Source of the DNA: Rhizobiales bacterium Y(2018)
GTDB taxonomy: Bacteria; Pseudomonadota; Alphaproteobacteria; Rhizobiales; Aestuariivirgaceae
Direction: 5' to 3'
Assembly (NCBI GenBank): GCA_005502925.1
Contig: SCPD01000005.1
Location: 62,001-126,000, forward strand
DNA length: 64,000 nt
Position 1 is the stretch's first letter. Every line of letters starts with the position of its first letter. A model generated the notes under the pieces. That model had not been told where the DNA came from, made no database searches, and saw only the letters and a program-made list of their open reading frames with translations. Positions 44,128 through 54,018 of the stretch are shown here, piece after piece. The position numbers were made by a program, and so were the translations under genes.

Positions 44128-45064
44128 CCCGATCACCCGTTCCGCTATCGAAGCGACCGCCGCGAAGATCGCTCCCTATGTAAGGCGCACACCGGTCATG
44201 GAGGTGACGCTGTCCAAGATCGCGCGGCCGGTAGCGTTGAAGCTCGAGCTCTTCCAGCATACCGGCTCCTTCAAGGCGCGTGGCGCTTTCTCGACCGTGC
44301 TCGGCAACGATATCCCCAAAGCCGGCATCGCCGCGGCGTCGGGCGGCAATCATGGCGCGGCAGCGGCTTATGCCGCCTACATGGCCGGCGTGCCGGCGCA
44401 TATTTTCGTTCCCGCCATCGCCTCGCCCGCCAAGGTGGCGAAGATCAAGAGCTATGGCGCGGTCATCGATCAGGATGGCGCCACTTATTATGATGCGCTG
44501 GAAAAGTGCAATCGCTTCATCGCCGAGACTGGTGCTCTATCGGTGCATGCCTATGACGCTGAGCCGACGCTTCTCGGCCAGGGCACTTTGGGTAAGGAAA
44601 TTCAGGAGCAGTTGCCCGACATCGATACGCTTCTGGTGGCGGTGGGCGGCGGCGGCCTGATCGGCGGCATTGCCGGCTGGTATCGCGGTGATGTTCGGAT
44701 CGTCGGTGTCGAGCCCGACACCTGCAACGCGCTTCACGCCTCTCTGGCGAAGGGCGAACGCGTGACGGTGACGCCGTCGGGGATCGCGGCCGATTCGCTC
44801 GGCGCGTCATTCGCCGGCGAGTTGATGTTTCCGCTGGCGCAAAGATATATCGAGCGCGTGGCGCTTGTGATGGACGAGGAAATCAGGATGGCGCAGCGTT
44901 GGCTGTGGGACCATGCGCGGATCGTTACCGAACCGGGCGGGGCCACAGCCTTCGCTGCGCTTCTGTCTGGTGCATACCGGCCGCACAAGGATGAACGCGT
45001 CTGCGTCGTCCTGTGCGGGTCCAATACCGATCCCCTGACCTTCTCCAAGGTCATGATTACATGA
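44120..45064 (+). CDS. Threonine/serine dehydratase-like PLP enzyme (fold type II)
   Basis: This 314-residue protein has the threonine dehydratase fold: Schiff-base lysine in HTGSFKARGA (Lys52), SGGNHGAAAAYAA for the substrate carboxylate, GGGGLIGGIAGW for the PLP phosphate, and a late CGSNTD segment. It lacks the C-terminal regulatory ACT domain of IlvA, so it is of the catabolic/short type, or a related racemase or ammonia-lyase. It overlaps the DUF429 gene by 8 bases. Reactions could be threonine to 2-oxobutyrate or serine to pyruvate. Confidence 0.87.
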   Translation: MPDPITRSAIEATAAKIAPYVRRTPVMEVTLSKIARPVALKLELFQHTGSFKARGAFSTVLGNDIPKAGIAAASGGNHGAAAAYAAYMAGVPAHIFVPAIASPAKVAKIKSYGAVIDQDGATYYDALEKCNRFIAETGALSVHAYDAEPTLLGQGTLGKEIQEQLPDIDTLLVAVGGGGLIGGIAGWYRGDVRIVGVEPDTCNALHASLAKGERVTVTPSGIAADSLGASFAGELMFPLAQRYIERVALVMDEEIRMAQRWLWDHARIVTEPGGATAFAALLSGAYRPHKDERVCVVLCGSNTDPLTFSKVMIT

Positions 45065-45257
45065 CCTTGAAGCGGTAGGTCAGATCGAGGCTGGCGCGTT
45101 TCAGCTCCAGCTCCATGCGGAATCTTTCGATCTCGCGCGGATCATGCGGGATGCGCCGTTCCCTCTTATGGCCGGCGAGGAGCCGGGCCGCCGGAGCGGC
45201 GATGAGACTGCGTGCCGGGCGTCTGAACCACGGCAGCGATTTCTGATAAGCAGACAT
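45057..45257 (-). CDS. Hypothetical small basic protein
   Basis: This 66-residue protein is not recognised. It is rich in Arg/Lys (WFRRPARSL, GHKRERRIPHDPREIERFRME), with a short Ala-rich hydrophobic stretch near residues 17-28. GAAAGGAAAA precedes the ATG at 45257. Its last 8 bases overlap the end of the convergent dehydratase gene. A palindrome (45347-45365) lies about 90 bases upstream. Confidence 0.55.
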   Translation of the reverse strand: MSAYQKSLPWFRRPARSLIAAPAARLLAGHKRERRIPHDPREIERFRMELELKRASLDLTYRFKVM

Positions 45258-45664
45258 GACTTTTCCTTTCGCGGAACACGGGATGTGCGTGCGCGTTTGA
45301 AAAATGAACAAAAATGAGAAGATGCGTGATCCGTGATCGTCCCGTGCATGCGCGTCACGCGCATGAAACGAGAGTCACGTCCCGGTCAAATGGTCTTCAG
45401 GCTTTGGGATGTCGCAAACACAAGCGGAAAGGCCAGACCGGGACCGAGCCCGGGGGCCCGGAGATCACGGTAAACGACGCTCCTTACGTGCTGTCATCAT
45501 GACGGTCTCCATGTGTTGTGTTCAGGGACGGGCTAGATAGCATGAGTCGAGCGCATCCGACAGGGGGATTTTTGCGCACTCGCTCTTTATACTGACAGAA
45601 TGTGACAATCCTGCCACAGGCTTTTACCCTCTCCCCCGGAGGGGAGAGGGGATAGAGTATTAAG
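45258..45664. other. Intergenic region with palindrome and GC-rich hairpin
   Basis: This 407-base region contains the perfect inverted repeat CATGCGCG-TCA-CGCGCATG (45347-45365), a candidate operator or hairpin upstream of the small basic protein gene. Near the asd end, CCCTCTCCCC pairs with GGGGAGAGGG (45627-45650), a strong hairpin lacking a T-run. CCGGGACC and GGGGGCCCGG-like GC blocks near 45440-45460 may also fold. I find no tRNA-like cloverleaf and no supported coding frame. Confidence 0.45.
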
Positions 45665-46702
45665 TTACGCGGCCCTTTGCAGAAGACCGCGATTGATCAG
45701 CGCTTCGGCGATCTGCACCGTGTTGAGCGCGGCACCCTTGCGCAGATTGTCGGAAACCACCCACAGGCTGAGGCCGTTCTCGATCGTGCCGTCCTCGCGG
45801 ATACGCGACACGAAAGTGGCGAAATCACCGACGCATTCGACCGGGGTGACGTAACCACCGTCCTCGCGCTTGTCGACGACCAGCACGCCAGGCGCCTCAC
45901 GCAGTGTCTCGCGCGCTTCCTCCGCCGTGATCGGGCGCTCGAACTCGATATTGACCGCTTCCGAATGGCCGACAAAGACCGGCACCCGCACGCAAGTAGC
46001 GGTGAGCTTGATCTTGGGGTCGAGGATCTTCTTGGTCTCGACCACCATCTTCCATTCTTCCTTGGTGAAACCGTCCTCCATGAAGACGTCGATATGGGGG
46101 ATGACGTTGAAGGCGATCTGCTTGGTGAACTTCTTGGCGTCCGGCGCATCGGTGACGAAGATGCCCTTGGTCTGGGTCCACAATTCGTCCATCCCTTCCT
46201 TGCCGGCACCCGACACGGATTGGTAGGTCGAGACCACCACACGCTTGATCTTGGCGAGGTCGTGCAAGGGCTTCAGCACCACGACGAGCTGCGCGGTCGA
46301 GCAGTTCGGATTGGCGATGATGTTCCGCCGCGTCTTACGCTTCATATATTCTTCGAGCGCATGGGCGTTCACTTCCGGCACGATGAGCGGCACTTCCGCG
46401 TCATAGCGCCAGCAGGAAGAATTATCGATCACCATCGGCCCTAAAGCGCCGATCCTGGGCGACCATTCCTTGGAGACGGCCGAGCCCGCCGACATCAGCA
46501 CGAAGTCGAGGCCGCGGAAATCGAAGGTCTCGAGGTCCACGCATTTGAGCGTCCGGTCGCCGTAGGAGACCTCGGTGCCAAGCGAGCGGCGGGACGCGAT
46601 GGCGAAGATCTCGTCCACCGGAAACTGGCGCTCTTCCAGAATATTGAGCATTTCGCGGCCGACATTGCCTGTCGCGCCGACCACTGCAACCTTGTAACCC
46701 AT
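45665..46702 (-). CDS. asd: Aspartate-semialdehyde dehydrogenase
   Basis: Asd reduces beta-aspartyl phosphate to aspartate semialdehyde, feeding lysine, diaminopimelate, threonine and methionine synthesis. The 345-residue protein has NADP-binding VAVVGATGNVGREML at the N-terminus, the catalytic Cys134 in NPNCSTAQ, QSVSGAGKEGMDEL, and the conserved His in GHSEAVNIEF. Length and start are normal. It lies near leuB and leuD, as is common in alphaproteobacteria. Confidence 0.97.
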   Translation of the reverse strand: MGYKVAVVGATGNVGREMLNILEERQFPVDEIFAIASRRSLGTEVSYGDRTLKCVDLETFDFRGLDFVLMSAGSAVSKEWSPRIGALGPMVIDNSSCWRYDAEVPLIVPEVNAHALEEYMKRKTRRNIIANPNCSTAQLVVVLKPLHDLAKIKRVVVSTYQSVSGAGKEGMDELWTQTKGIFVTDAPDAKKFTKQIAFNVIPHIDVFMEDGFTKEEWKMVVETKKILDPKIKLTATCVRVPVFVGHSEAVNIEFERPITAEEARETLREAPGVLVVDKREDGGYVTPVECVGDFATFVSRIREDGTIENGLSLWVVSDNLRKGAALNTVQIAEALINRGLLQRAA

Positions 46703-47135
46703 TGAATTTTATCCTCTATCCCTCGCCCTCTCCCGTGAACCTCGGCGGTTCTGCCTGGGGCGTGCTGCTTTCCGGCCATCTCCCCCGCGGGAGACGAGAC
46801 CGGGGGAGAAGGCTCAAACGGTTTTCGTCGTTTTCGTCGTTTTGAGCATCCCCAGGCCACGGCAAAGCGCATCCGCGGGAAGCGGACGGCAGGCGATGCT
46901 GTTGACAATATAAGACATCGGAGACCGTGGTTCGAGGTTTCGAGCCGGGTTCTAACAAATCGGGACTTTAAGTCAATCCGCCTTGAAGGCCGGCGGGCGG
47001 CTTCCTATGTGGCCTCTAACGGGGCCGGAAGCGGTTGATCCGGCCCCTTCACATTGCGCGCGCGGGACGATTGGTTAAAATCCTTACCTATCGTCATGCG
47101 TGAATTACATTTTATCAACGGGCAAAGGGGACCCA
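46703..47135. other. Intergenic region between asd and terC
   Basis: This 433-base region separates divergent genes. It contains a short tandem array of TTTTCGTCG (46821-46841) inside an imperfect GCTCAAACG/CGTTTTGAGC hairpin, a CTCTCCC/GGGAGA inverted repeat block (46725-46808), and a strong hairpin GGGGCCGG-N11-CCGGCCCC (47021-47047) 90 bases before terC. The last could be a leader structure for terC, but it does not show the conserved core of the yybP-ykoY manganese riboswitch. I see no gene. Confidence 0.45.
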
Positions 47136-47885
47136 ATGTTTGAGTGGCTGTTCACGGTCGAAGGCTGGATGAGCCTTTTGACGCTAACCATCCTTGAGAT
47201 CGTGCTCGGCATCGACAATCTGGTCTTTCTCTCCATTGCCTCTCAGAGGCTGCCCCCGCATCAGCGCCCGATCGCCCAGAAGATCGGCCTCCTGGGCGCG
47301 CTCGGCCTGCGCATCGCCATGCTGGCGCTGCTGGTCTGGATCACCAAGCTCACTTATCCGGTCTTCTCGATCGGCAGTTTCGACCTGTCCTGGCGCGACA
47401 TCATCCTGATCCTGGGCGGCCTGTTCCTGCTCTATAAGGGCACGGCCGAAATCCATGAGGAGATGGAAGGCGGCGAGGAAGGTCCCAAGCAGGGTTATGC
47501 ATCGAGCTTCTTCGGCGTCATCGCCCTCATCATGGTGATCGACTTCGTCTTCGCGCTCGATTCCATCATCACCGCGGTCGGCATGACCACCTTCTTGCCC
47601 GTGATGATCGCGGCGAATGTCATCGCCATCGTCGTCATGCTCATGTCGGCGCGTGGTGTCAGCGACTTCATCGCCAAGCACCCGACCGTCAAGATGCTGG
47701 CTCTCGCCTTCATCCTGCTGATCGGCGTGGCGCTCGTCGCCGACGGCCTCGGCATGCATATCCCGCGCGAATATATCTACTTCGCCATCGCCTTCTCGCT
47801 CAGCGTCGAGACGCTCAACATCCTGGTCAAGTCGAAACGCCAGCGTTTGAGCAAGATCGAGAAGACAGACGTCGAGCAGCCGTAA
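47136..47885 (+). CDS. TerC family integral membrane protein
   Basis: This 249-residue protein has seven or more hydrophobic helices and the two acidic TerC motifs, EIVLGIDNLVFL (near residue 22) and FVFALDSIITAVG (near 145), which probably bind a metal. TerC/Alx proteins export manganese or act during metallation of exported enzymes. It has only the TerC domain, without the CBS pair of larger relatives. ATG 47136 has AAAGGGG at good spacing and yields the family start MFEWLFTVEGW. A strong bidirectional terminator follows. Confidence 0.92.
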   Translation: MFEWLFTVEGWMSLLTLTILEIVLGIDNLVFLSIASQRLPPHQRPIAQKIGLLGALGLRIAMLALLVWITKLTYPVFSIGSFDLSWRDIILILGGLFLLYKGTAEIHEEMEGGEEGPKQGYASSFFGVIALIMVIDFVFALDSIITAVGMTTFLPVMIAANVIAIVVMLMSARGVSDFIAKHPTVKMLALAFILLIGVALVADGLGMHIPREYIYFAIAFSLSVETLNILVKSKRQRLSKIEKTDVEQP

Positions 47886-47906
47886 ATCACGGCAACACGC
47901 AAACAA

Positions 47907-47943
47907 AAACGAGCAGCGCGGACCGCGCTGCTCGTTTCTTTTT
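47907..47943. terminator. Bidirectional intrinsic terminator between terC and leuB
   Basis: ACGAGCAGCGCG and CGCGCTGCTCGT form a perfect 12-bp stem with a 3-base loop. T-rich runs follow on both strands (TTCTTTTTT on plus, TTTTTGTTTG on minus), so it can end both the terC and leuB transcripts. Confidence 0.92.
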
Positions 47944-47965
47944 AGGGAAGTAAGAAGAGCCGGCT

Positions 47966-49072
47966 TTACGCCGCCTTCAACTCAGTCAGGATCGCGGCGC
48001 CCATTTCGGTGGTGCCGATCGTCTTTTCCGAGCCTTGCGCGATATCCTTGGTGCGCAGGCCCTTGGCCAGCACGCGGGCGATCGCCTGGTCGACCTTGTC
48101 GGCCCATTCGCCGAGGCCGAAGGAATACCGCAGCGCCATGCCGAAGGACGCGATCATGGCGATCGGATTGGCGAGGCCTTTGCCGGCGATGTCGGGCGCC
48201 GAGCCATGCACCGGCTCGTAAAGCGCCTTGCGCCGCTTGGTCTTGACGTCGGTGGCGCCGAGCGAAGCCGATGGCAGCATGCCGAGCGAGCCGGTAAGCA
48301 TCGCCGCCACATCCGACAGTACGTCGCCGAACAGATTGTCGGTAACGATCACATCATATTGCTTGGGCCAGCGCACCAGCTGCATGGCGCAATTGTCGGC
48401 GAGCACATGCTCGAGCTCGACATCCTTGTAGCTTTCCTGATGCAGGCGGGTGACGACCTCATTCCACAGGACGCCGGTCTTCATCACATTGCGCTTCTCG
48501 GCCGAGGACACCTTGTTGCGGCGCGTACGAGCGAGCTCGAAGGCGACGCGCGCGATGCGGTCGATCTCGAACGTGTCATAGACCTGCGTGTCGACGCCGC
48601 GCTTCTGGCCGTTGCCGAGATCGGTGATCATCTTCGGCTCGCCGAAATACACGCCGCCGGTGAGCTCCCGCACGATCAGAAGGTCGAGGCCTTCGACGAC
48701 GTCGCGCTTCAGCGAGGAGGCATCGGCGAGCGCCGGATAACAGATCGCCGGGCGCAGATTGGCGAACAGGCCCAGATCCTTGCGCAGGCGCAGGAGCCCC
48801 GCTTCCGGGCGCACGTCGTAAGGTACCTTGTCCCATTTGGGTCCGCCGACCGCGCCGAAGATGACGGCATCGGCGGCCTGCGCCTTGGCCATGTCTTCTT
48901 CCGAGATCGCCTTGCCATGGGCGTCATAGGCGGAACCGCCGACGAGGCCGCGGTCGAGCTCGAACTTGGCGATGCCCTGCGCCGAGAACCAGGTGATGAT
49001 CTTCTCGACTTCGCCGGCGACTTCGGCGCCGATGCCGTCGCCCGGCAGCAGCAGAACATTGAAGGAGGACAT
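47966..49072 (-). CDS. leuB: 3-isopropylmalate dehydrogenase
   Basis: LeuB oxidatively decarboxylates 3-isopropylmalate in leucine synthesis, using NAD. The 368-residue protein opens with [13 protein letters not shown], has [10 protein letters not shown] for substrate binding, [19 protein letters not shown] with conserved metal-site Asp residues, and [16 protein letters not shown] near the NAD site. It lies 31 bases downstream of leuD and forms a leuDB operon read leftwards. Confidence 0.97.
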   Translation of the reverse strand: MSSFNVLLLPGDGIGAEVAGEVEKIITWFSAQGIAKFELDRGLVGGSAYDAHGKAISEEDMAKAQAADAVIFGAVGGPKWDKVPYDVRPEAGLLRLRKDLGLFANLRPAICYPALADASSLKRDVVEGLDLLIVRELTGGVYFGEPKMITDLGNGQKRGVDTQVYDTFEIDRIARVAFELARTRRNKVSSAEKRNVMKTGVLWNEVVTRLHQESYKDVELEHVLADNCAMQLVRWPKQYDVIVTDNLFGDVLSDVAAMLTGSLGMLPSASLGATDVKTKRRKALYEPVHGSAPDIAGKGLANPIAMIASFGMALRYSFGLGEWADKVDQAIARVLAKGLRTKDIAQGSEKTIGTTEMGAAILTELKAA

Positions 49073-49103
49073 GCGGGACTTTCCGTTTGTTTTCAGAACG
49101 AGG

Positions 49104-49709
49104 TCAGAGCCAGGGCCGTGCGGCCGAGGTCTTGCTTTCGAAAGTATCGATCGAGGTCTTCTTCTCCATGGTGAGGCCGATATCGTCGAGGCCGTTCAGG
49201 AGGCAATGCTTGCGGAACGGATCGATCTCGAACTTGATGCAGCCGCCATCGGGACCGCGGATCTCCTGGGACGGCAGATCGATCGACAGAGTGGCATTGG
49301 CGCCGCGCTCGGCGTCGTCCATCAGCTTCTTCAGATCCTCAGGCGACACCTGGATCGGCAGGATGCCGTTCTTGAAGCAGTTATTGTAGAAGATGTCGGC
49401 GAAGCTCGTGGAGATGACGCAGCGGATGCCGAAATCGAGCAGCGCCCAGGGTGCATGCTCGCGCGACGAGCCGCAGCCGAAATTGTCGCCGGCGACCAGG
49501 ATCTGCGCCTTGCGGTAGGCCGGCCTGTTAAGCACGAAATCCGGGAGCTCCTTGCCTTCCTGGGTGTAGCGCATTTCGAAGAACAGCGACTTGCCGAGCC
49601 CGGTGCGCTTGATCGTCTTCAGGAACTGCTTGGGGATGATCATGTCGGTGTCGACATTGACGATATTGAGCGGGGCGGCGACGCCCGTCAGCGTGTCGAA
49701 TTTCTGCAT
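49104..49709 (-). CDS. leuD: 3-isopropylmalate dehydratase small subunit
   Basis: LeuD pairs with LeuC to isomerise 2- to 3-isopropylmalate. The 201-residue protein has [13 protein letters not shown] near the start and [17 protein letters not shown], the active-site loop. ATG 49709 (MQKFDTLTG) has GGAG nine bases upstream; the frame is open farther but that part covers the promoter shared with davB. Its partner leuC is 7 kb away, separated by an amino-acid catabolism module. Confidence 0.96.
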   Translation of the reverse strand: MQKFDTLTGVAAPLNIVNVDTDMIIPKQFLKTIKRTGLGKSLFFEMRYTQEGKELPDFVLNRPAYRKAQILVAGDNFGCGSSREHAPWALLDFGIRCVISTSFADIFYNNCFKNGILPIQVSPEDLKKLMDDAERGANATLSIDLPSQEIRGPDGGCIKFEIDPFRKHCLLNGLDDIGLTMEKKTSIDTFESKTSAARPWL

Positions 49710-49840
49710 CGAATGTGGCTCCGCTTGCCAAGGGCCGGATGAAAGGGCTTTCTGCGGGGGAAGCCCCGGCGCGTCAAGCCCCTGCGGTTCCTTGTCTTTA
49801 TAGGAACGCGACCCTAGCATAGGCCCATTGAGGTACATGC

Positions 49841-51532
49841 ATGACGGCTCCGCACGCCCCCCAGATGGCCGAAACGGATGATAAGCGCCCGATCACCGTA
49901 TTCGGCCCGGATTTTCCCTTCCCCTTCGACGACTGGATCAAGCACCCTTCCGGCCTCGGCCGCATCCCTGCGGCCCGTCATGGCGAGGAAGTGGCCATTA
50001 TCGGCGCCGGCATGTCGGGCATGCTGGCCGCCTATGAGCTCATGAAAATGGGCCTCAAGCCGGTCATTTACGAGGCGGGCCGCATCGGCGGGCGCCTGCG
50101 CTCGCAGAGCTTCGAGGGGGCGGAAGGCATCATCGCCGAGCTGGGCGGCATGCGTTTCCCGGTCTCCGGCACCGGTTTCTACCATTATGCCGACATGCTC
50201 GGCCTCAAATCGAAGCCCTTCCCCAATCCGCTCGTCGAGGCCTCCCCCTCGACCGTCATCGACCTCGAAGGCGAGACCTATTACGCCGAAAAGCAGGCGG
50301 ATCTCCCGCCGATCTTCCAGGAAGTGGCGGCCGCCTGGTACGAGGCGCTCGAGGAGGGCTCGAGCTTCAGCACCATGCAGAAGGCGATCCGCGCCCGCGA
50401 TACCAAGGCGCTCAAGGCCGTCTGGGACAAGCTCGTGCCGTTGTGGGACGACCGCAGCTTCTACGATTTCGTCGCCACGTCGCCGGCTTTCGCCAAGCGC
50501 TCCTTCCATCACCGCGAGATATTCGGCCAGGTCGGTTTCGGCACCGGCGGCTGGGATTCCGACTATCCCAATTCGATGCTGGAGATCCTGCGCGTCGTCG
50601 TCACCAATTGCGACGACAACCAGCGCTGGATCCAGGGCGGCGTCGAACAGGTGCCACGGGGCTTATGGAAGTGCCGGCCCGACAAGATGGTGCATTGGCC
50701 GAAAGGCACGTCCCTGGAAAAGCTCCATGCCGGCGCGCCGCGTCCGGCGGTGGTCAAGATTGCCCGCTCGCCGTCGGGCCATCTCGCCATCACCGACCGC
50801 TGGGGCGCCACCAAGTTCTTCGACGCCTGCCTCGTCACCTGCCACAGCTGGCTGCTCACCACCTACATGCAGGTCGAGGAGCGCATCTTCTCGCCAAAGC
50901 TCTGGATGGCGCTCGACCGCACCCGCTTCATGCAGTCGGCCAAGACCTTCGTGATGGTCGACCGCCCCTTCTGGAAGGACAAAGACCCACGCACCGGGCG
51001 CGACCTGATGAGCATGACGCTCACCGACCGCCTCACCCGCGGCACCTATCTCTTCGACAATGGCGCCGACAAGCCCGGCGTCATCTGCCTGTCCTATTCG
51101 TGGATGAGCGATGCGATGAAGATGTTGCCGCTGCCCGTCGACAAACGGGTAAAGCTGGCGCTCGATGCCTTGAAGCGTGTCTATCCCACTCTCGATATCG
51201 AGAAGCACATCATCGGCGACCCGATCACCGTCTCGTGGGAATCGGATCCGAACTTCCTCGGCGCCTTCAAAGGCGCGCTGCCCGGCCATTATCGCTACAA
51301 TCACCGCATGTATTGCCATTTCATGCAGGAGGATATGCCGGCCGACGAGAAGGGCATCTTCATGGCGGGCGACGGCGTGTCCTGGACACCCGGCTGGGTC
51401 GAGGGCGCGGTGCAGACCGGGCTCAATGCGGTGTGGGGCATCGTCAAGCATCTGGGCGGCAAGACGCCGAAGGACAATCCTGGTCCCGGCGACCGCTATG
51501 ACGAATTGAAGCCGATCGAATTGCCGGACTGA
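49841..51532 (+). CDS. davB: L-lysine 2-monooxygenase (flavin amine oxidase family)
   Basis: DavB converts L-lysine with O2 to 5-aminovaleramide, CO2 and water, the first step of the aminovalerate route. The 563-residue protein has FAD motif [17 protein letters not shown], followed by [13 protein letters not shown]. It closely matches what I recall of the Pseudomonas lysine enzyme: [30 protein letters not shown] and TNCDDNQRW. The Asp and Cys (239, 257) sit where Asp238 and Cys254 tune oxidase versus monooxygenase activity in the AIU 813 enzyme. It is also related to tryptophan 2-monooxygenase. No amidase (davA) lies next to it. GAGGT precedes the ATG. Confidence 0.9.
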   Translation: MTAPHAPQMAETDDKRPITVFGPDFPFPFDDWIKHPSGLGRIPAARHGEEVAIIGAGMSGMLAAYELMKMGLKPVIYEAGRIGGRLRSQSFEGAEGIIAELGGMRFPVSGTGFYHYADMLGLKSKPFPNPLVEASPSTVIDLEGETYYAEKQADLPPIFQEVAAAWYEALEEGSSFSTMQKAIRARDTKALKAVWDKLVPLWDDRSFYDFVATSPAFAKRSFHHREIFGQVGFGTGGWDSDYPNSMLEILRVVVTNCDDNQRWIQGGVEQVPRGLWKCRPDKMVHWPKGTSLEKLHAGAPRPAVVKIARSPSGHLAITDRWGATKFFDACLVTCHSWLLTTYMQVEERIFSPKLWMALDRTRFMQSAKTFVMVDRPFWKDKDPRTGRDLMSMTLTDRLTRGTYLFDNGADKPGVICLSYSWMSDAMKMLPLPVDKRVKLALDALKRVYPTLDIEKHIIGDPITVSWESDPNFLGAFKGALPGHYRYNHRMYCHFMQEDMPADEKGIFMAGDGVSWTPGWVEGAVQTGLNAVWGIVKHLGGKTPKDNPGPGDRYDELKPIELPD

Positions 51533-51538
51533 CCGATC

Positions 51539-52606
51539 ATGTGGCCCGACCGCCGTCTCTGCAATGTGCTCGGTATAGAGCATCCGATCATCCAGGCGCC
51601 GATGGCGGGCTCGGCCACACCGGCGCTTGCCGCCGCGGTGAGCAATGCCGGCGGGCTCGGCTCGCTGGGCTGCGCCGAGATGGCGGCGGACGCGCTCCTC
51701 ACGCATGTCGCGGAATTGCGCGCTTTGACCAACCGTCCCTTCAATCTCAACTTCTTCGCCCATCCGGCGCCGCGTCCGGATCCGGTGCGGTTTGCGCGGA
51801 CGCGCGAGGCAGTGCTGCCCTGGTATCGCCGCCTCGGCCTTGCCGATCCCGCGAGCGCGGCCTCACCGCACGGACCCGGCTTCGACGCCATACGGCTGGA
51901 GCTGCTGCTCGAGCTCAAGCCCAAAGTGGTCAGCTTCCATTTCGGTGTTCCCGACCCGGCATCGCTCGCGGCATTGAAGACAGCGGGCATCGTGCTGATG
52001 AGCACCGCGACGACCGTCGCCGAGGCCAAAGCTCTGGCCGCGGCGGGGATCGACGTGATCATCGCGCAAGGCTGGGAGGCCGGTGGCCATCGCGGCTCGC
52101 ACGAACCACGGGCACCCTCCGATGGCATCGGCACGCTCGCTCTTGTGCCGCAGATCGCCGATGCCGTGCGCCTGCCGGTGGTGGCGGCCGGCGGCATTGG
52201 CGACGGCCGGGGCATCGCCGCCGCTTTCGCTCTGGGCGCATGCGGCGTCCAGAGCGGCACCGGCTTTCTCTCCTGCCCGGAAGCCGGCACCGATGCGACG
52301 CGGCGCGCGATGCTGCGCAACGCGACCGAGACCGACACGATGATGACCGATGCCTTTTCCGGCCGCGCCGCCCGCGCCGTGCGCAGCGCCTATGCGCGCG
52401 AGATGGAGCGCTCAGGTCTCGACCTGCCCGACTTCCCGTCGATGTATGAGCTGAGCGAGCCGCTGCTCGGCGTAGGCGACCCGCGCGAGGCATCGTTCCT
52501 GCTCTACGGGCAAGCCGCCCGCTTCAACCGCGAGCTGCCTGCGTCAGAGCTCATCGCGCGTTATGTGGAAGAAGCCGCTGCCGTTTTCGCGAAGCTCAAG
52601 ACCTGA
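51539..52606 (+). CDS. Nitronate monooxygenase family protein
   Basis: This 355-residue FMN enzyme belongs to the 2-nitropropane dioxygenase family. It opens with LGIEHPIIQAPMAGSATPALAAAVSNAGGLG, shown here only in outline: IIQAPM and SNAGGLG bind FMN. QGWEAGGHRG carries the catalytic His, and VVAAGGIGDGRGIAAAF the phosphate site. Members detoxify alkyl nitronates, though many act on unknown substrates. It begins 6 bases after davB, so the two are co-transcribed; whether it acts in lysine breakdown is unknown. Confidence 0.88.
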   Translation: MWPDRRLCNVLGIEHPIIQAPMAGSATPALAAAVSNAGGLGSLGCAEMAADALLTHVAELRALTNRPFNLNFFAHPAPRPDPVRFARTREAVLPWYRRLGLADPASAASPHGPGFDAIRLELLLELKPKVVSFHFGVPDPASLAALKTAGIVLMSTATTVAEAKALAAAGIDVIIAQGWEAGGHRGSHEPRAPSDGIGTLALVPQIADAVRLPVVAAGGIGDGRGIAAAFALGACGVQSGTGFLSCPEAGTDATRRAMLRNATETDTMMTDAFSGRAARAVRSAYAREMERSGLDLPDFPSMYELSEPLLGVGDPREASFLLYGQAARFNRELPASELIARYVEEAAAVFAKLKT

Positions 52607-52615
52607 TGCGAACCT

Positions 52616-53995
52616 TCACCGGTTCACCTCACTCGCCGCGGCGATCACCTCGGACACGATCGTCCGCACATCGCCCTCTGTCGTGCGATGATTGACGAAG
52701 CAGGCACGCAAAGCGAACTGGCCGTCGATCGTGGCATTCGAAAGATAGACGCGGCCCCGCGCATTCACCCGTTTCAGAGTGGCGGCATTGTCCTTGCCAC
52801 GGTGACGGAAGCAGACCGCGCTGAGGGAGACCGGCGCCAGAAGTTGAAGCTCAGGCTCAGCTTCGATCAGTTGAGCCAGCAACCGGGCATGATAAAGATC
52901 CTGTGCGATGGCTTCGCGGAAGGCGCGGCGCCCGTGATATTGGAACGACATCCACAGTTTCAGCGCCCGGAAACGACGCGTGAGCTCGAGTGACTCATCG
53001 AAGAAGGCGAATGTCTCGGAGGGATCGTCCGCCAGCACTTTCACATAGTCGCCTGCATGCGAGAAGGTCCGGCGCGCGACTTGGCGGTCACGGTAAAGCA
53101 GGCAGCCGCATTCGATCGGCTGATACAGCCATTTATGCGCATCGAGCGAGAGCGAGTCGGCCCGATCGAGGCCGCGGAACCGTTCCGGCGCCGCCAGGGC
53201 GGCAAGTCCACCATAGGCGCCGTCCACATGAAGCCATAGATCATGCGCATGGGCGATATCCGCTATGTCCGGCAACGGGTCGATCGCGCCATTGTTGACC
53301 GTGCCAGCGGTCGCCACGATCGCGATGGGCGATCGTCCCGCCTTTCGGTCTGCGGCAATGGTGGCCTCGAGCGCGTCGCTTCGCATCCTGAAACCATCAT
53401 CCGTGGGAATGAAGCGAAGATTGGCGCGGCCGATTCCGAGCAGCGCCACCGCCTTCGCGATCGACATATGCGCCTGCTCGGATGTGTAGACGATGCACGG
53501 GCTCGCGCCCATTTCATTGGCCGGACGCTTGGCTTCGCGCGCCTGGGCGAGCGCCATCAGATTGGCCGTCGAGCCGCCACCGCACAGGCTGCCGCTGAAC
53601 CCCGCACAGCCGACCGCGTCGGCGAGCCACCCGACGACGGTCTGCTCGATCGTCGCCGCCGACGGCGCCGAGCGCCACGCGCCGACATTCTGGTTGAGAA
53701 CCGCGGCGAGGAATTCACCGAACGCGCCGACCGGCTCGCCGGAACCAACGACATAGCCGAAGAATCTACCGGTCGACGGCCGCGCATGCGCGGCAATGGC
53801 CGGGAAACCGTCGAGCACGGCGCCACCCATGCCGTCTTCCGCCCAGGGCCGCGAGAACTGCTCGAGTGTTTGCGTGCCGCTCGTCGCCGGATAAGCGGGA
53901 CGTTTCTCGAGCGAGGCCCAATATTCCAGGACAAGGGCCACCGTTTTTTCTGAAAGGCGCGACAGTTCCGCATCGGAGATGTTCAAGCTGCCCAT
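52616..53995 (-). CDS. Group II PLP-dependent amino acid decarboxylase
   Basis: This 459-residue protein resembles aromatic amino acid/glutamate-type (group II) decarboxylases. PLP lysine is in SLDAHKWLYQP (Lys288), with HVDGAYGG (Asp258) and the stacking His in SEQAHMSIAKA (His176). GGGSTANLMAL binds the cofactor phosphate. Substrate candidates are tyrosine, tryptophan, phenylalanine, DOPA, or lysine/ornithine-type amino acids; sequence alone does not decide. It is convergent with the nitronate monooxygenase (9 bases apart) and downstream of the LysR gene on the same strand (23 bases), which suggests co-transcription with that regulator. Confidence 0.88.
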   Translation of the reverse strand: MGSLNISDAELSRLSEKTVALVLEYWASLEKRPAYPATSGTQTLEQFSRPWAEDGMGGAVLDGFPAIAAHARPSTGRFFGYVVGSGEPVGAFGEFLAAVLNQNVGAWRSAPSAATIEQTVVGWLADAVGCAGFSGSLCGGGSTANLMALAQAREAKRPANEMGASPCIVYTSEQAHMSIAKAVALLGIGRANLRFIPTDDGFRMRSDALEATIAADRKAGRSPIAIVATAGTVNNGAIDPLPDIADIAHAHDLWLHVDGAYGGLAALAAPERFRGLDRADSLSLDAHKWLYQPIECGCLLYRDRQVARRTFSHAGDYVKVLADDPSETFAFFDESLELTRRFRALKLWMSFQYHGRRAFREAIAQDLYHARLLAQLIEAEPELQLLAPVSLSAVCFRHRGKDNAATLKRVNARGRVYLSNATIDGQFALRACFVNHRTTEGDVRTIVSEVIAAASEVNR

Positions 53996-54018
53996 GGTTG
54001 CCGCCGCCTCACTGTGAC

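Noticed and set aside
45627-45650. Intrinsic terminator for asd
   Set aside because: The stem is strong but no T-run follows on the minus strand; the sequence looks like a common C/G-rich intergenic palindrome.
46821-46841. CRISPR-like or microsatellite array (TTTTCGTCG repeats)
   Set aside because: There are only about two and a half copies of a 9-base unit, without spacers; probably slippage.
47021-47047. yybP-ykoY manganese riboswitch upstream of terC
   Set aside because: Only a simple GC hairpin is visible; the conserved internal loops of that riboswitch are not found.
49841-51532. Tryptophan 2-monooxygenase (IaaM, auxin synthesis) for the flavin amine oxidase
   Set aside because: The protein shares the superfamily pattern, but its N-terminus and active-site stretches match lysine 2-monooxygenase far more closely, and no indoleacetamide hydrolase is adjacent.
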